A stretch of DNA of 64,000 nt from Butyrivibrio fibrisolvens 16/4 (GTDB taxonomy: Bacteria > Bacillota > Clostridia > Lachnospirales > Lachnospiraceae). Below, piece after piece: positions 37,245 through 46,128 of this stretch. The notes below the pieces were generated by a model. The model made no database searches and was not told the origin of the DNA. It saw only the letters and a program-made list of their open reading frames with translations. Location: contig FP929036.1 of assembly GCA_000209815.1 (NCBI GenBank), positions 551,885-615,884 of the forward strand, given 5' to 3'. The position numbers and the translations under genes are program-made. How positions within the stretch are numbered: position 1 is the stretch's first letter; each line of letters starts with the position of its first letter.

Positions 37245-38515
37245 AATCGATCACCTGCCTTGATAATGTAGCCGCCACTAGCTAACTGTCCGTCAGGATA
37301 ATCACCTTCGCTAGTCTCGCCCTTGATAGCTGTATTCTTTCCAATAGTTACATTTGCTGGGATAGTAGAATTCTCACCGATTACCGCTAATCCAAATGCA
37401 TATACGCTGGCATTCAGCTTGCTTTCTGCTTCCTCTCCCTGCCCAATCTTGGCACCCTCACCAATGACTGTGTTCTCGGCAACAATCGATTTGTCTATAA
37501 TACAGTTCTTTCCGATTTTGACTCCTTCCATAATGATGGAATCTCGGATAACTGTTCCTTCCTCAATAATTACGCCTGCACCCAATACGGAATTGTAAAC
37601 CTCTCCGTATATCTGGGCTCCCGCACCAACAATCGCCTTTTCCACAACCGCTGTGCTTGCAACAAACTGAGGCTCAATAATATTCTGGTTTGTATATATC
37701 TTCCAGAACTCCTCGTAAAGATTAAACTCTGGGATTAAATCTATAAGTTCCATATTGGCTTCCCAATATGAACCAAGTGTTCCAACGTCCTTCCAATAGC
37801 TGTTAAACTCGTATGCATACATTGGAGAACCCTTCTCGTGAAGGTATGGCAACACGTGCTTACCAAAATCGCAATTGCTTTGATCCTTAAGTGCTAACAA
37901 AGACTCCTTTAATGCTTTCCAAGTAAAAATATAAATACCCATAGAAGCAAGGTTACTTCTAGGCTGAGGTGGCTTTTCCTCAAATTCTCTGATTCTCTTA
38001 TCATCATCAGCAATAACAACGCCAAATCGCGATGCTTCTTCCCAAGGAACAGGTATTACAGCGATTGTAACATCTGCACCCTTTGCCTTATGAAAATCTA
38101 ACATGGCTTCATAATCCATTTTGTAAATGTGATCTCCTGAAAGGATAAGCACATACTCAGGATTATAGTTCTCCATGTACTTAAGGTTTTGGAAAATTGC
38201 GTTAGCAGTACCAGAATACCACTCACTTGTATCGCTCTTCTCGTATGGAGGAAGAACTGTTACGCCACCATTGTTTCGATCCAAATCCCATGGAATACCA
38301 ATTCCAATGTGTGAATTCAAAACAAGTGGCTGATACTGAGTTAGTACGCCAACGGTATCAATTCCTGAATTGATACAATTTGATAGAGGAAAGTCGATAA
38401 TACGATACTTACCCCCAAAAGAGACAGCTGGCTTTGCCACGTCAGACGTTAGCACGCCTAAGCGGCTTCCTTGCCCACCAGCCAAAAGCATTGCGATCAT
38501 TTCTTTTCTAATCAT
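37241..38515 (-). CDS. glgC: Glucose-1-phosphate adenylyltransferase, catalytic subunit
   Basis: 424 residues with the signature [13 protein letters not shown], the [14 protein letters not shown] motif, the catalytic-region [14 protein letters not shown], the glucose-1-phosphate site [10 protein letters not shown] and the C-terminal beta helix ([19 protein letters not shown]). It makes ADP-glucose from ATP and glucose 1-phosphate. It is the first gene of the leftward glgC-glgD-spoVG-pth string. Confidence 0.95.
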   Translation of the reverse strand: MIRKEMIAMLLAGGQGSRLGVLTSDVAKPAVSFGGKYRIIDFPLSNCINSGIDTVGVLTQYQPLVLNSHIGIGIPWDLDRNNGGVTVLPPYEKSDTSEWYSGTANAIFQNLKYMENYNPEYVLILSGDHIYKMDYEAMLDFHKAKGADVTIAVIPVPWEEASRFGVVIADDDKRIREFEEKPPQPRSNLASMGIYIFTWKALKESLLALKDQSNCDFGKHVLPYLHEKGSPMYAYEFNSYWKDVGTLGSYWEANMELIDLIPEFNLYEEFWKIYTNQNIIEPQFVASTAVVEKAIVGAGAQIYGEVYNSVLGAGVIIEEGTVIRDSIIMEGVKIGKNCIIDKSIVAENTVIGEGAKIGQGEEAESKLNASVYAFGLAVIGENSTIPANVTIGKNTAIKGETSEGDYPDGQLASGGYIIKAGDRL

Positions 38516-38815
38516 CCCTTTTCATCTGCCTTTCTCATGGTGTCAGTCAAGGATGTGCCTAAAAAATATACCCATAGCACTCCCCTTTAATAAGTTGTAA
38601 AATCTAACGAAATTCACAATCTTATGCATTTAGTATAACAAAGTGCAAATTTTCACGCAATATTATTCTAATTTTTACTATTATCTTGTTAATTTTTTGA
38701 CAACTCACTGTCATTTTCACGAAAATATGTCACAATATTCACAAACTTGCCCCTTGAAACTCACGTCAATTGGGGGTATCTTTATCATTATGTAGTAAGA
38801 AAGGAATACTTATTA
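38516..38815. promoter_or_regulatory. Divergent intergenic region between glgC and murC
   Basis: No gene is seen here. On the minus strand TGTTATACT (38640-38632) is an extended -10 for glgC, giving a leader of about 110 bases. On the plus strand TTGACA at 38697-38702 is a consensus -35 for murC, but no good -10 lies at the right distance. AAAGGA precedes the murC ATG at 38816. The rest is A/T-rich. Confidence 0.5.
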
Positions 38816-40194
38816 ATGTATAAAATAGATTTCAACAATAAATGTCACGTCCACTTCATCGGCATCGGTGGCATCAGCATGAGCGGTCTTGCTGAAATAC
38901 TTTTAGGTGCCGGATTTACCATTTCCGGTTCAGACAGAGATTGCTCTGATCTTACAAAACACTTAGAGGCACTTGGTGCTAAGGTTAATTACCCTCAGGC
39001 TGCTTCTAATATTACAGATGATATTGATTTGATTGTTTATACTGCTGCAATCTCTGATGACAACCCAGAGCTTATGGCTGCAAAGGCATCTGGTAAGCCT
39101 ATGCTTACCCGCGCAGAGCTTCTCGGTGAGATTATGGAAAACTATGCAAACTCAATCACTGTAGCTGGTACTCACGGAAAGACTACCACTACTTCAATGG
39201 TTAGCCAGATTCTTCTTGAGACTTCAAAGGAGCCTACCATTACTGTTGGCGCTATCCTTGATGCTATCCACAGCAATGTTCACGTTGGAGACAGCGATAT
39301 TTTTGTTGCAGAAGCTTGCGAGTACACAAACAGCTTCCATAGCTTCTTCCCAAAGTACAATATTATTCTTAATGTAGAGGCAGACCATCTTGATTTCTTT
39401 AAGAATCTTGATAATGTTCGTGCTTCCTTCAGAAAATTTGCAGAGAATACTTCAGATGATGGTGCTCTCATTATCAATAATGAAATTGACAATGTTTCAT
39501 ACTTTACAGAAGGTCTTAAGTGCAAGGTAATCACTTATGCTCTTCATGGCGATGCAGATATTGTTCCTACAGAAATCTCATATAATGAAAAGGGCTTTGC
39601 AAGCTTTGTTCCTGTTTACAAGGGACAGGCTCTTGAAAGAATCACTCTTAATGTTCCTGGTGACCACAATATCAGTAACGCTCTTTCAGCTATCGTTCTT
39701 TGCCTTGAAATGGGCGTTGATTACAGCTGTATCAAGACAGGCCTTTCAAAATTCGGCGGTGCACATCGTCGCTTCGAGCTAAAGGGAATCTACAAGGGTG
39801 CCACTGTTATTGATGATTATGCTCATCACCCAACAGAGATTCGTGCCAGCCTTGCAGCTGCAGCAAACTATCCTCACAATCGTATTATAGTTTGCTTCCA
39901 GTCACACACATACACACGTACACTTAGCTTATTAGATGATTTTGCTGAGGCACTTAGTGCTGCTGATATAGTTATACTTCCAGATATCTATGCAGCCCGT
40001 GAACCAGACATTTATGGTGTCAGCTCAAAGGACATCGCAGACCGTCTTGAAAAGCTTGGAACAGAGGCCCATTATTTAGGCACATTTGAAGCTTGTGAAA
40101 AATTTTTGAAAAAAATGTTTTAAACAATGACCTGTTGATAACTATGGGTGCCGGAAATGTTTATTTAGTAGGCGAAAATCTACTTAGCAAATAG
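38816..40194 (+). CDS. murC: UDP-N-acetylmuramate-L-alanine ligase, frame broken near its end
   Basis: Adds L-Ala to UDP-MurNAc. The Rossmann start (HFIGIGGISMSGLAEIL), the ATP loop (VAGTHGKTTTTSM), the EACEYTNSFHSF motif and DDYAHHPTEIRASL are all present. I start at the ATG at 38816 after AAAGGA. The open frame stops at 40123. Restoring one base in the A7 run at 40109-40115 continues it into the conserved tail (LLITMGAGNVYLVGENLL) to a TAG at 40192-40194, 459 residues. MurC is essential, so the break must be a sequence error or be tolerated only by losing the tail. Confidence 0.95.
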
Positions 40195-40300
40195 TTATCC
40201 ACATTATCCACATTTTTTAGAGGGTGTATCCCCAATAAAAAATGTGGATTTTTTTCGCCCTTTTTTGCTATATCTGTGACACTTTTCCACATTATCCACA
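40195..40300 (+). other. DnaA-box cluster upstream of dnaD-like and dnaC
   Basis: Three exact consensus DnaA boxes TTATCCACA lie at 40195-40203, 40204-40212 (head to tail, no spacer) and 40292-40300. Near-matches occur at 40284-40292 (TTTTCCACA) and, inverted, at 40243-40251 (TGTGGATTT). Box 2 overlaps the arm of the murC terminator. The location before two replication-initiation genes suggests DnaA control of their expression or a secondary DnaA-binding locus. dnaA is not in the window. Confidence 0.65.
40208..40255 (+). terminator. Intrinsic terminator of murC
   Basis: CCACATTTTTTA (40208-40219) and TAAAAAATGTGG (40236-40247) form a 12-pair stem with a small inner GGG/CCC hairpin, followed by ATTTTTTT. 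It is embedded in the DnaA-box cluster. Confidence 0.75.
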
Positions 40301-40366
40301 ATGCCCACAAACCCTTTATTTACAAGGGTTGCGGGACTTCATGCCCTTTTCTTTTTGGATTTACTT

Positions 40367-40375
40367 TGCTATAAT
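40367..40375 (+). promoter_or_regulatory. Extended -10 promoter of the dnaD-dnaC-prs genes
   Basis: TGCTATAAT is a perfect extended -10 (TGn plus TATAAT). AAGGGAG precedes the ATG at 40409. Confidence 0.6.
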
Positions 40376-40408
40376 TTGCCACATAGTTAAAAGGGAGATG
40401 AATAATTT

Positions 40409-41509
40409 ATGGCAGACATCATGTTGCACACAACAACTAACACAGGATTCACCTGTGTTCCTAATACTTTTATAGATGATTTCATGAAAGAAGCCAATGG
40501 AGAATATGTTAAGGTTTACCTTTATCTGCTACGTAGTCTTAATAGAGATGGATACGAATTTTCCATCTCGCAGTTGGCGGACTGTTTAGACCACACAGAA
40601 AAAGACGTAATGCGAGCTTTTACTTATTGGGAGAAAGTTGGTTTGCTTCGCCTTGAGTACTCTCCAGATAATGAACTTTCTGGAATCTACCTGGTAGATG
40701 TGAATGGGAATGGATATGACAAGACCGAGAGTCCTGTCATATCCAACATTACATCTATGCACAGAGCTACCAAGCCTGTTACTACACAAACAGCTTCACA
40801 GAAGCCTACCTATACTCCAGACGAGTTAAAGGCATTCAGTGAAGACTCACAGGTTGAGGATCTTATCTTCGCTACTCAGACCTATCTCAAGAAGACACTT
40901 TCAGTCAGCGAGACTACTACCCTTCTTTATTGGTACGACAGCCTCCACTTCTCAGTGGACCTTATCCAGTACCTTGTAGAGACTTGCATCGGTAGCGGTC
41001 ACAGCAGCTTCCACTATATGGATGCTGTTGCCAGAAACTGGGCTGAGGATGGTATCACTACAGTAGACGAAGCTATCAGCACATCTAGTGCCCGCAATAA
41101 CATGGTTTACTCAATCATGAAGGCTTTTGGTATTTCAGGACGTGTTTTAGTTGAGGCCGAGCTCAACTACGTAAATAAATGGTCATCAATCTACGGTATG
41201 GATTTAGAGATAATCTGCGAGGCTTGCAAAAGAACAATCCTCCAGACAAACAATGTATCTTTCCCATACGCAGATTCAATCATAAACAGCTGGCATAAGG
41301 CTGGCGTCAAGACAATGGATGACATAGAAAGACTTGACCAGGAACATAATTTAGCCAATGTAGCAAAGATTTCTTCTGCTAGTCGCACAAGAAATTCTGC
41401 AGCTAATTCAAATGCAGCTGCAAAGACAAAGGCTACAAGCAAGTTCCACAACTTCTCACAGAGAGATTATAATTTCGATGAATTAGAGAAAAAGATTCTT
41501 GGCAATTAA
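40409..41509 (+). CDS. DnaD-domain replication initiation protein
   Basis: 366 residues: an N-terminal winged helix (EYVKVYLYLLRSLNRDGYEFS, SQLADCLDHTEKDVMRAF) and two DnaD-type helical repeats (LLYWYDSLHFSVDLIQYLVETC with FHYMDAVARNWAEDGI; EAELNYVNKWSSIYGMDLEII with YADSIINSWHKAGVKT). The W-x-x-x-G-I/V ending of each repeat is the known DnaD signature. With the loader encoded next, it forms the Gram-positive primosome that places the replicative helicase at the origin or stalled forks. It could be called DnaB or DnaD; the order favours a DnaB/DnaD hybrid. Confidence 0.88.
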   Translation: MADIMLHTTTNTGFTCVPNTFIDDFMKEANGEYVKVYLYLLRSLNRDGYEFSISQLADCLDHTEKDVMRAFTYWEKVGLLRLEYSPDNELSGIYLVDVNGNGYDKTESPVISNITSMHRATKPVTTQTASQKPTYTPDELKAFSEDSQVEDLIFATQTYLKKTLSVSETTTLLYWYDSLHFSVDLIQYLVETCIGSGHSSFHYMDAVARNWAEDGITTVDEAISTSSARNNMVYSIMKAFGISGRVLVEAELNYVNKWSSIYGMDLEIICEACKRTILQTNNVSFPYADSIINSWHKAGVKTMDDIERLDQEHNLANVAKISSASRTRNSAANSNAAAKTKATSKFHNFSQRDYNFDELEKKILGN

Positions 41510-41521
41510 GGGGGAATTCTT

Positions 41522-42514
41522 ATGGCATTAACCAACGAACAATACGATGCACTTATGCGAATTTACAACAACAAGCAGGCACGTAATAATCAGATCGTTG
41601 CTTATCGTACAGAGGAAGTTTACTCTGCTATTCCTACCCTCTCTCAGTTAGATGAAGAGGTTTCTAGAGTTTCTGTATCTTCTATCACAGCCATATTCAA
41701 TGGCAGCGATATTAATGAGGCTGCAGCCCAGTCCAAGCGCAAGCTTTCTGAGCTTAAGGATCGCCGTATAAAGCTTATGGAGTCTGCTGGTTTCCCAGCA
41801 GATTATCTTGAGCCACCTTACGACTGTCCAGATTGCAAGGATACTGGCTATATTAATGGCAAACGCTGCCACTGTTTCAAGCAGGCAGCCATTAATCTTG
41901 TTTACAAGCAGTCTAATATCAGCAATATTCTTTCAAAAGAAAATTTCGACTATTTTGATCTAAATGTATACGACGAAAATTACTACGAGGGTAATTCTGA
42001 GGTAAACGCTCGTGCCACTGCACAAATAGCCCTAGAAAGAGCGCAAAACTTTGTGCAGAATTTTAAAACAAAAGGTGGTAATTTAATGTTGCTTGGACAG
42101 ACTGGTTGTGGTAAAACCTTTCTTTCCAATTGCATAGCCAAGGCGCTTTTAGACGAAGGCATATCTGTAATTTACTTCACAGCATCAGAGCTATTCAAAG
42201 TATTTGAGGATCAGACATTCAAAAGAAACGTTAATGTTGAGGATTTACACGATCAGATTTTTGACTGTGATTTGCTTATCATTGACGATTTAGGCACTGA
42301 ATTCCCTAATAACTTCACTATTACTAAGCTTTTCCAGTGTTTAAATGAAAGATTGCTCAGAAACAAATCAACTGTTATTTCCACAAATCTGTCTCTTGAA
42401 GAGATGAGAGACACCTATAGCGAACGTATTACTTCGCGAGTATTCTCGTATTATGATGCCATTAGGCTCATTGGCGATGATATTCGTATTAAGAAAGTAA
42501 TGTTGAATAAATAA
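41522..42514 (+). CDS. dnaC: Replicative helicase loader DnaC/DnaI-type ATPase
   Basis: 330 residues. A zinc-binding segment (CPDCKDTGYINGKRCHC) links to an AAA+ domain with Walker A MLLGQTGCGKTFLS, Walker B LLIIDDLGTEF and sensor I STNLSLEEM. It loads the DnaB/DnaC-type helicase on DNA with the DnaD-like protein encoded 12 bases upstream. GGGGG before the ATG serves as ribosome-binding site. Confidence 0.9.
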   Translation: MALTNEQYDALMRIYNNKQARNNQIVAYRTEEVYSAIPTLSQLDEEVSRVSVSSITAIFNGSDINEAAAQSKRKLSELKDRRIKLMESAGFPADYLEPPYDCPDCKDTGYINGKRCHCFKQAAINLVYKQSNISNILSKENFDYFDLNVYDENYYEGNSEVNARATAQIALERAQNFVQNFKTKGGNLMLLGQTGCGKTFLSNCIAKALLDEGISVIYFTASELFKVFEDQTFKRNVNVEDLHDQIFDCDLLIIDDLGTEFPNNFTITKLFQCLNERLLRNKSTVISTNLSLEEMRDTYSERITSRVFSYYDAIRLIGDDIRIKKVMLNK

Positions 42515-42536
42515 ATATTTTTTCAAGGAGCTAACA

Positions 42537-43715
42537 ATGCCAAATAATGAAATCGTGTTGGAAAACACACCACCTATGGCTGAGCTTGGGTTAATCCCAC
42601 ACAAGAGCTGTACAGCCATCGCGGAGCGAGTTAATGACTACCTTCTTCAGTGGAGACAAGAGCGTAAAAGCGATCAGTCTATCATCACTCTAGCAGGTTA
42701 CCGTAGTGATTCCTACATTGTTGATGCCGATTGCCCACGTTTCGGTTCTGGCGAAGCAAAGGGTATTATTAAGCAGTCTGTACGTGGACTTGATTTATAC
42801 ATCCTTGTTGATGTTACAAATTACAGCCTTACTTACACTGTTTGTGGTCACGAGAATCACATGAGTCCAGATGACATTTATTGCGACCTTAAGCGTATCA
42901 TTGCTGCTGCAATGGGCAAAGCTAAGCGCATCACTGTTATCATTCCATTCCTTTACGAAGGACGTCAGCACCGCAGAAGTGCTCGTGAGTCACTTGATTG
43001 TGCTATGGCTCTTCAGGAGCTTGTACACATGGGTGTAGATAACATCATCACATTTGATGCTCACGATCCTCGTGTTCAGAATGCGATTCCACTTCACAGC
43101 TTTGAGACTGTATCACCTACATACCAGTTCCTTAAGGGTATCTTTAAGAACTGCAAAGACTTAAAGCTTGATAATGACAATCTTATGATTATTTCACCTG
43201 ATGAAGGTGGTACAAAGCGTGCCGTATATATGGCATCAGTTTTAGGCGTTAATGTTGGTATGTTCTACAAGCGTCGTGATTACAGCCGCATCGTTGATGG
43301 ACGTAATCCTATCGTCGCTCACGAATTCCTTGGAAATGACGTAGCCGGCAAGGACGTTATCATCGTAGATGATATGATTTCTTCAGGCGAGTCTATGATA
43401 GACGTAGCTACAGAGCTTAAAAAGCGTAACGCTAAGCGTATCTTTGTTGTTGCTACATTTGGTCTTTTCACAAATGGTATGGCAAAGTTTGATGAGGCTG
43501 TTGAAAAGGGCATCATCTACAGAGTTGTTACAACAAACCTTACATATCTTCCAGAAGAGGTTCAGAACAAGGACTACTTCATCAAGTGTGATATGTCAAA
43601 ATACATCGCTTACATCATCGATACACTTAATCACGAGTGCTCTATCTCAGAGCTTCTCAATCCATACGGACGTATCGAAAAGCTTATCAACCGCTACAAA
43701 AATGGCGAATACTAA
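42537..43715 (+). CDS. prs: Ribose-phosphate pyrophosphokinase (PRPP synthetase), long form
   Basis: 392 residues, about 75 longer than the usual bacterial enzyme because of extra N-terminal sequence typical of clostridial long forms. The divalent-cation and ribose-phosphate loops are seen in FDAHDPRVQNAIP, the flexible-loop region at PFLYEGRQHRRSARES and the PRPP motif at VIIVDDMISSGESMIDV. It makes PRPP for nucleotides, His and Trp. It follows dnaC by 22 bases and ends the rightward group. Confidence 0.9.
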   Translation: MPNNEIVLENTPPMAELGLIPHKSCTAIAERVNDYLLQWRQERKSDQSIITLAGYRSDSYIVDADCPRFGSGEAKGIIKQSVRGLDLYILVDVTNYSLTYTVCGHENHMSPDDIYCDLKRIIAAAMGKAKRITVIIPFLYEGRQHRRSARESLDCAMALQELVHMGVDNIITFDAHDPRVQNAIPLHSFETVSPTYQFLKGIFKNCKDLKLDNDNLMIISPDEGGTKRAVYMASVLGVNVGMFYKRRDYSRIVDGRNPIVAHEFLGNDVAGKDVIIVDDMISSGESMIDVATELKKRNAKRIFVVATFGLFTNGMAKFDEAVEKGIIYRVVTTNLTYLPEEVQNKDYFIKCDMSKYIAYIIDTLNHECSISELLNPYGRIEKLINRYKNGEY

Positions 43716-43728
43716 GATTTATAAAGGG

Positions 43729-43755
43729 CTCCACATTATGTGGAGTTCTTTTTTG
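43729..43755 (+). terminator. Intrinsic terminator of prs
   Basis: CTCCACA-TTA-TGTGGAG (43729-43745) is followed by TTCTTTTTTG on the plus strand. Confidence 0.85.
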
Positions 43756-43769
43756 TCTTAATATATGCA

Positions 43770-43800
43770 TAAAACTAGGCTCCTGATTTCTCAGGAGCCT
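43770..43800 (-). terminator. Intrinsic terminator of the LtaS-family gene
   Basis: AGGCTCCTGA-TTTC-TCAGGAGCCT (43777-43800) is a perfect stem-loop; AGTTTTATG follows on the minus strand. Back to back with the prs terminator. Confidence 0.85.
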
Positions 43801-43805
43801 TTAGT

Positions 43806-45992
43806 TTAATCAGCTGAATCTGTATCAGCCTCACCGTCTTCTATTGATTCTTCTTCTGTTTCCTCAACGTAATGTGGATCGTAAACCACATATTCATTTG
43901 ATTCTCTGAAGATTGTATTTGAACTACCTACCTGGCAAACCTTTATCTTGTCGCCATTTTTTACATCACTGGCATTTACTGTAAGTACCTGTCCAGATTC
44001 GTATTTGGTTGATACCTGTTCATCATTTATGAATACCTTAGACCACTTAGTAAATTCATCACCGTAAATATGAAGCTTTCCATTAAAGAAGTATGCCCTG
44101 TCAATATTTACGTCCTTTACGCCCATAACTATGTCAGAAGGCTTGTATTCCTTGCCATCCTTATATGTATAGCGGTCTCCATACATAATGTCGTATTGGA
44201 GCATTTTCAGGTCGCTCATGTAGTCGCTGGTACCATATTTCTTTCCAGCAGCCATTGCTGTCTGGTGATATCCGTTAATGTTTCCATTATGGATGTTAAG
44301 TCTGTTTAAATATTCGGAAACAAGCTGATAAGATGTAAGGTCTGCATCCTGCTTTTCCATTCCAAAGTTGTTCCAGGTGAAGTACTTTGTCTTGTATAAA
44401 TCACCAGTAGCTACTTCGTCACTTGTAAGACCCATTGTAGGAAGATGGTCTCCAAACATAATTACCAGTGTATCCTCGCCACGTTCATCAAATGCCTGAA
44501 TATAATTTTTGATGAAATCGTCTACGTTGTGAATACGGTTTACGTAGTACTCCCAGGCGTAATTCTGTCCTTCAGTCTTTCCGTTAGCTTTTACCTTGAT
44601 TTCTGGGTCCTTTTCAACCTCATATTCAGGGTAAGAACCATGTCCTTCAACTGTGATTGTGTAAATAAAATCACTACCCTCTGTAGAATCCATAGCATCC
44701 ATAGTAGCTGGTAAAAGAATGTCATCTGTAGGCCAGTTACCAAGAGGAGTGTACTCTGTTATATCAAGCATTTCCTTTGATGTGAATGTATCAAATCCCA
44801 TCTGTGAGAATGCATTCTTTCTAGAGTAGAAATTACCACCATTGTTGTGAACTACGTGAGATGTATAACCAATCTCATTAAGAACATCTGCATAGCTTTC
44901 TACATCCACTTCCTTAAGGATAGTCTTCTGTGGATACTCTCCCGGTCCAAAGAAATTACAGCTAAGGCCTGTAAGGACCTCGAACTCTGAGTTACAAGTA
45001 CCAGCACCTACAACAGGCACTATACAGTGTCCTGTGGAGTAATTCTGCTCCAGAGAGTGGATAAATGGTATTGGGTCCTCGCTTGTCTCAAGGAACTTGC
45101 ACTCTGATACATCATAGAATGACTCCAAAAGGATTACTACTATATTAGGTCTTGTGCCATCTGCTGTCTGAAGTGTCTGAATGTAAGCATCGTCATTTTC
45201 CAGAATAGTATCGATTTTGGCCTCTGAATAACCAAATGGTCTATTCATACCTCTATCTAATACAGAAGTGGAAAAACCGTATAAATAACCGTAATCAAGA
45301 TATCCCTGAGCAAGATTTCCGAAGTATGATGTCATAATTCCGGAATTTCTAAGAAGGACAGTTGATGGATATAAAGATAAAAACAGTGCAAACACAAGAA
45401 CTATTCTCTGCCATAAAGGCTTAGCATCTTCTTTTTTAGGACCTTTATGAGCGTAAACACTCATTATAATAATGTAAATAATAAGCGCTGCTACCGATAA
45501 CATAGCCTGCTGGGCTGAGAAGTAATTGGAATCCTGCATAGTAAGCAGATCTCCAATCATATAAAGGTCTGTATAACCAAAAGGTGATACTCGATTTAAA
45601 AGGATGACGCAGTTTATAATACCCAGAATGATAAAAATCATACTGATGAATGTACGCCACCAGCCACGTCTTTTGCTAAGAAATACAATTGATAATGTTA
45701 CAAATACACAATATGAATTGAATAAATATGGACCAGTGTGGTCTACCACAAATGTCCAGGCTGCTGTAAATGAATGACGTGACATCCACTCCATAATAAA
45801 GATAATGATCATTGACAGTGGAATCTGCATCCAAAATGCATATTTATCCCAGAGCATCATCCAACCTTTATGAACCTTACTATTTAAAAATCCCTGGACA
45901 GGCTTTGAATTGGCAAGGGCTGTAAATGGAACCTTGATAGCCTTTCCAATCCAACATAGCCCGGATTTTATTTTACTAAGTACTTTCTTCAT
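43806..45992 (-). CDS. LtaS-family membrane sulfatase-fold polyol-phosphate synthase
   Basis: 728 residues: five or so N-terminal membrane helices (IPLSMIIIFIMEWM, YCVFVTLSIVFL, FISMIFIILGIINCVILL, QAMLSVAALIIYIIIM, IVLVFALFLSLYP), then a large extracellular sulfatase-fold domain. Metal and nucleophile residues are visible: Glu in VVILLESFYDV, Thr in VVGAGTCNSEF, His in SHVVHNNGG and the DH pair in VIMFGDHLPTMG. LtaS polymerises glycerol phosphate from phosphatidylglycerol. The long C-terminal tail (DVNIDRAYFFNGKLHIYGDEF) is an extra beta domain. Whether it makes lipoteichoic acid here or another phosphopolyol polymer is open. Confidence 0.85.
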   Translation of the reverse strand: MKKVLSKIKSGLCWIGKAIKVPFTALANSKPVQGFLNSKVHKGWMMLWDKYAFWMQIPLSMIIIFIMEWMSRHSFTAAWTFVVDHTGPYLFNSYCVFVTLSIVFLSKRRGWWRTFISMIFIILGIINCVILLNRVSPFGYTDLYMIGDLLTMQDSNYFSAQQAMLSVAALIIYIIIMSVYAHKGPKKEDAKPLWQRIVLVFALFLSLYPSTVLLRNSGIMTSYFGNLAQGYLDYGYLYGFSTSVLDRGMNRPFGYSEAKIDTILENDDAYIQTLQTADGTRPNIVVILLESFYDVSECKFLETSEDPIPFIHSLEQNYSTGHCIVPVVGAGTCNSEFEVLTGLSCNFFGPGEYPQKTILKEVDVESYADVLNEIGYTSHVVHNNGGNFYSRKNAFSQMGFDTFTSKEMLDITEYTPLGNWPTDDILLPATMDAMDSTEGSDFIYTITVEGHGSYPEYEVEKDPEIKVKANGKTEGQNYAWEYYVNRIHNVDDFIKNYIQAFDERGEDTLVIMFGDHLPTMGLTSDEVATGDLYKTKYFTWNNFGMEKQDADLTSYQLVSEYLNRLNIHNGNINGYHQTAMAAGKKYGTSDYMSDLKMLQYDIMYGDRYTYKDGKEYKPSDIVMGVKDVNIDRAYFFNGKLHIYGDEFTKWSKVFINDEQVSTKYESGQVLTVNASDVKNGDKIKVCQVGSSNTIFRESNEYVVYDPHYVEETEEESIEDGEADTDSAD

Positions 45993-46128
45993 GAATCCTC
46001 CGATATTAAAAATCTCTTCTATCTTAATTTAGCAAGACAGTACTAAAAAAGAATGCTATTATATTTACGTGTTTTAATCTCACGGATTATATCACTTTAT
46101 TTTTATTAAGCAAGAAAGCGAGTTCTTA

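Noticed and set aside
40109-40123. MurC ending naturally at 40123.
   Set aside because: The next bases encode the conserved MurC C-terminus in the neighbouring frame, so the stop reflects a missing base in the A7 run.
40195-40300. Chromosome origin oriC.
   Set aside because: The three DnaA boxes are fewer than usual for oriC. dnaA is not nearby, no clear unwinding element is seen, and box 2 is part of a terminator.
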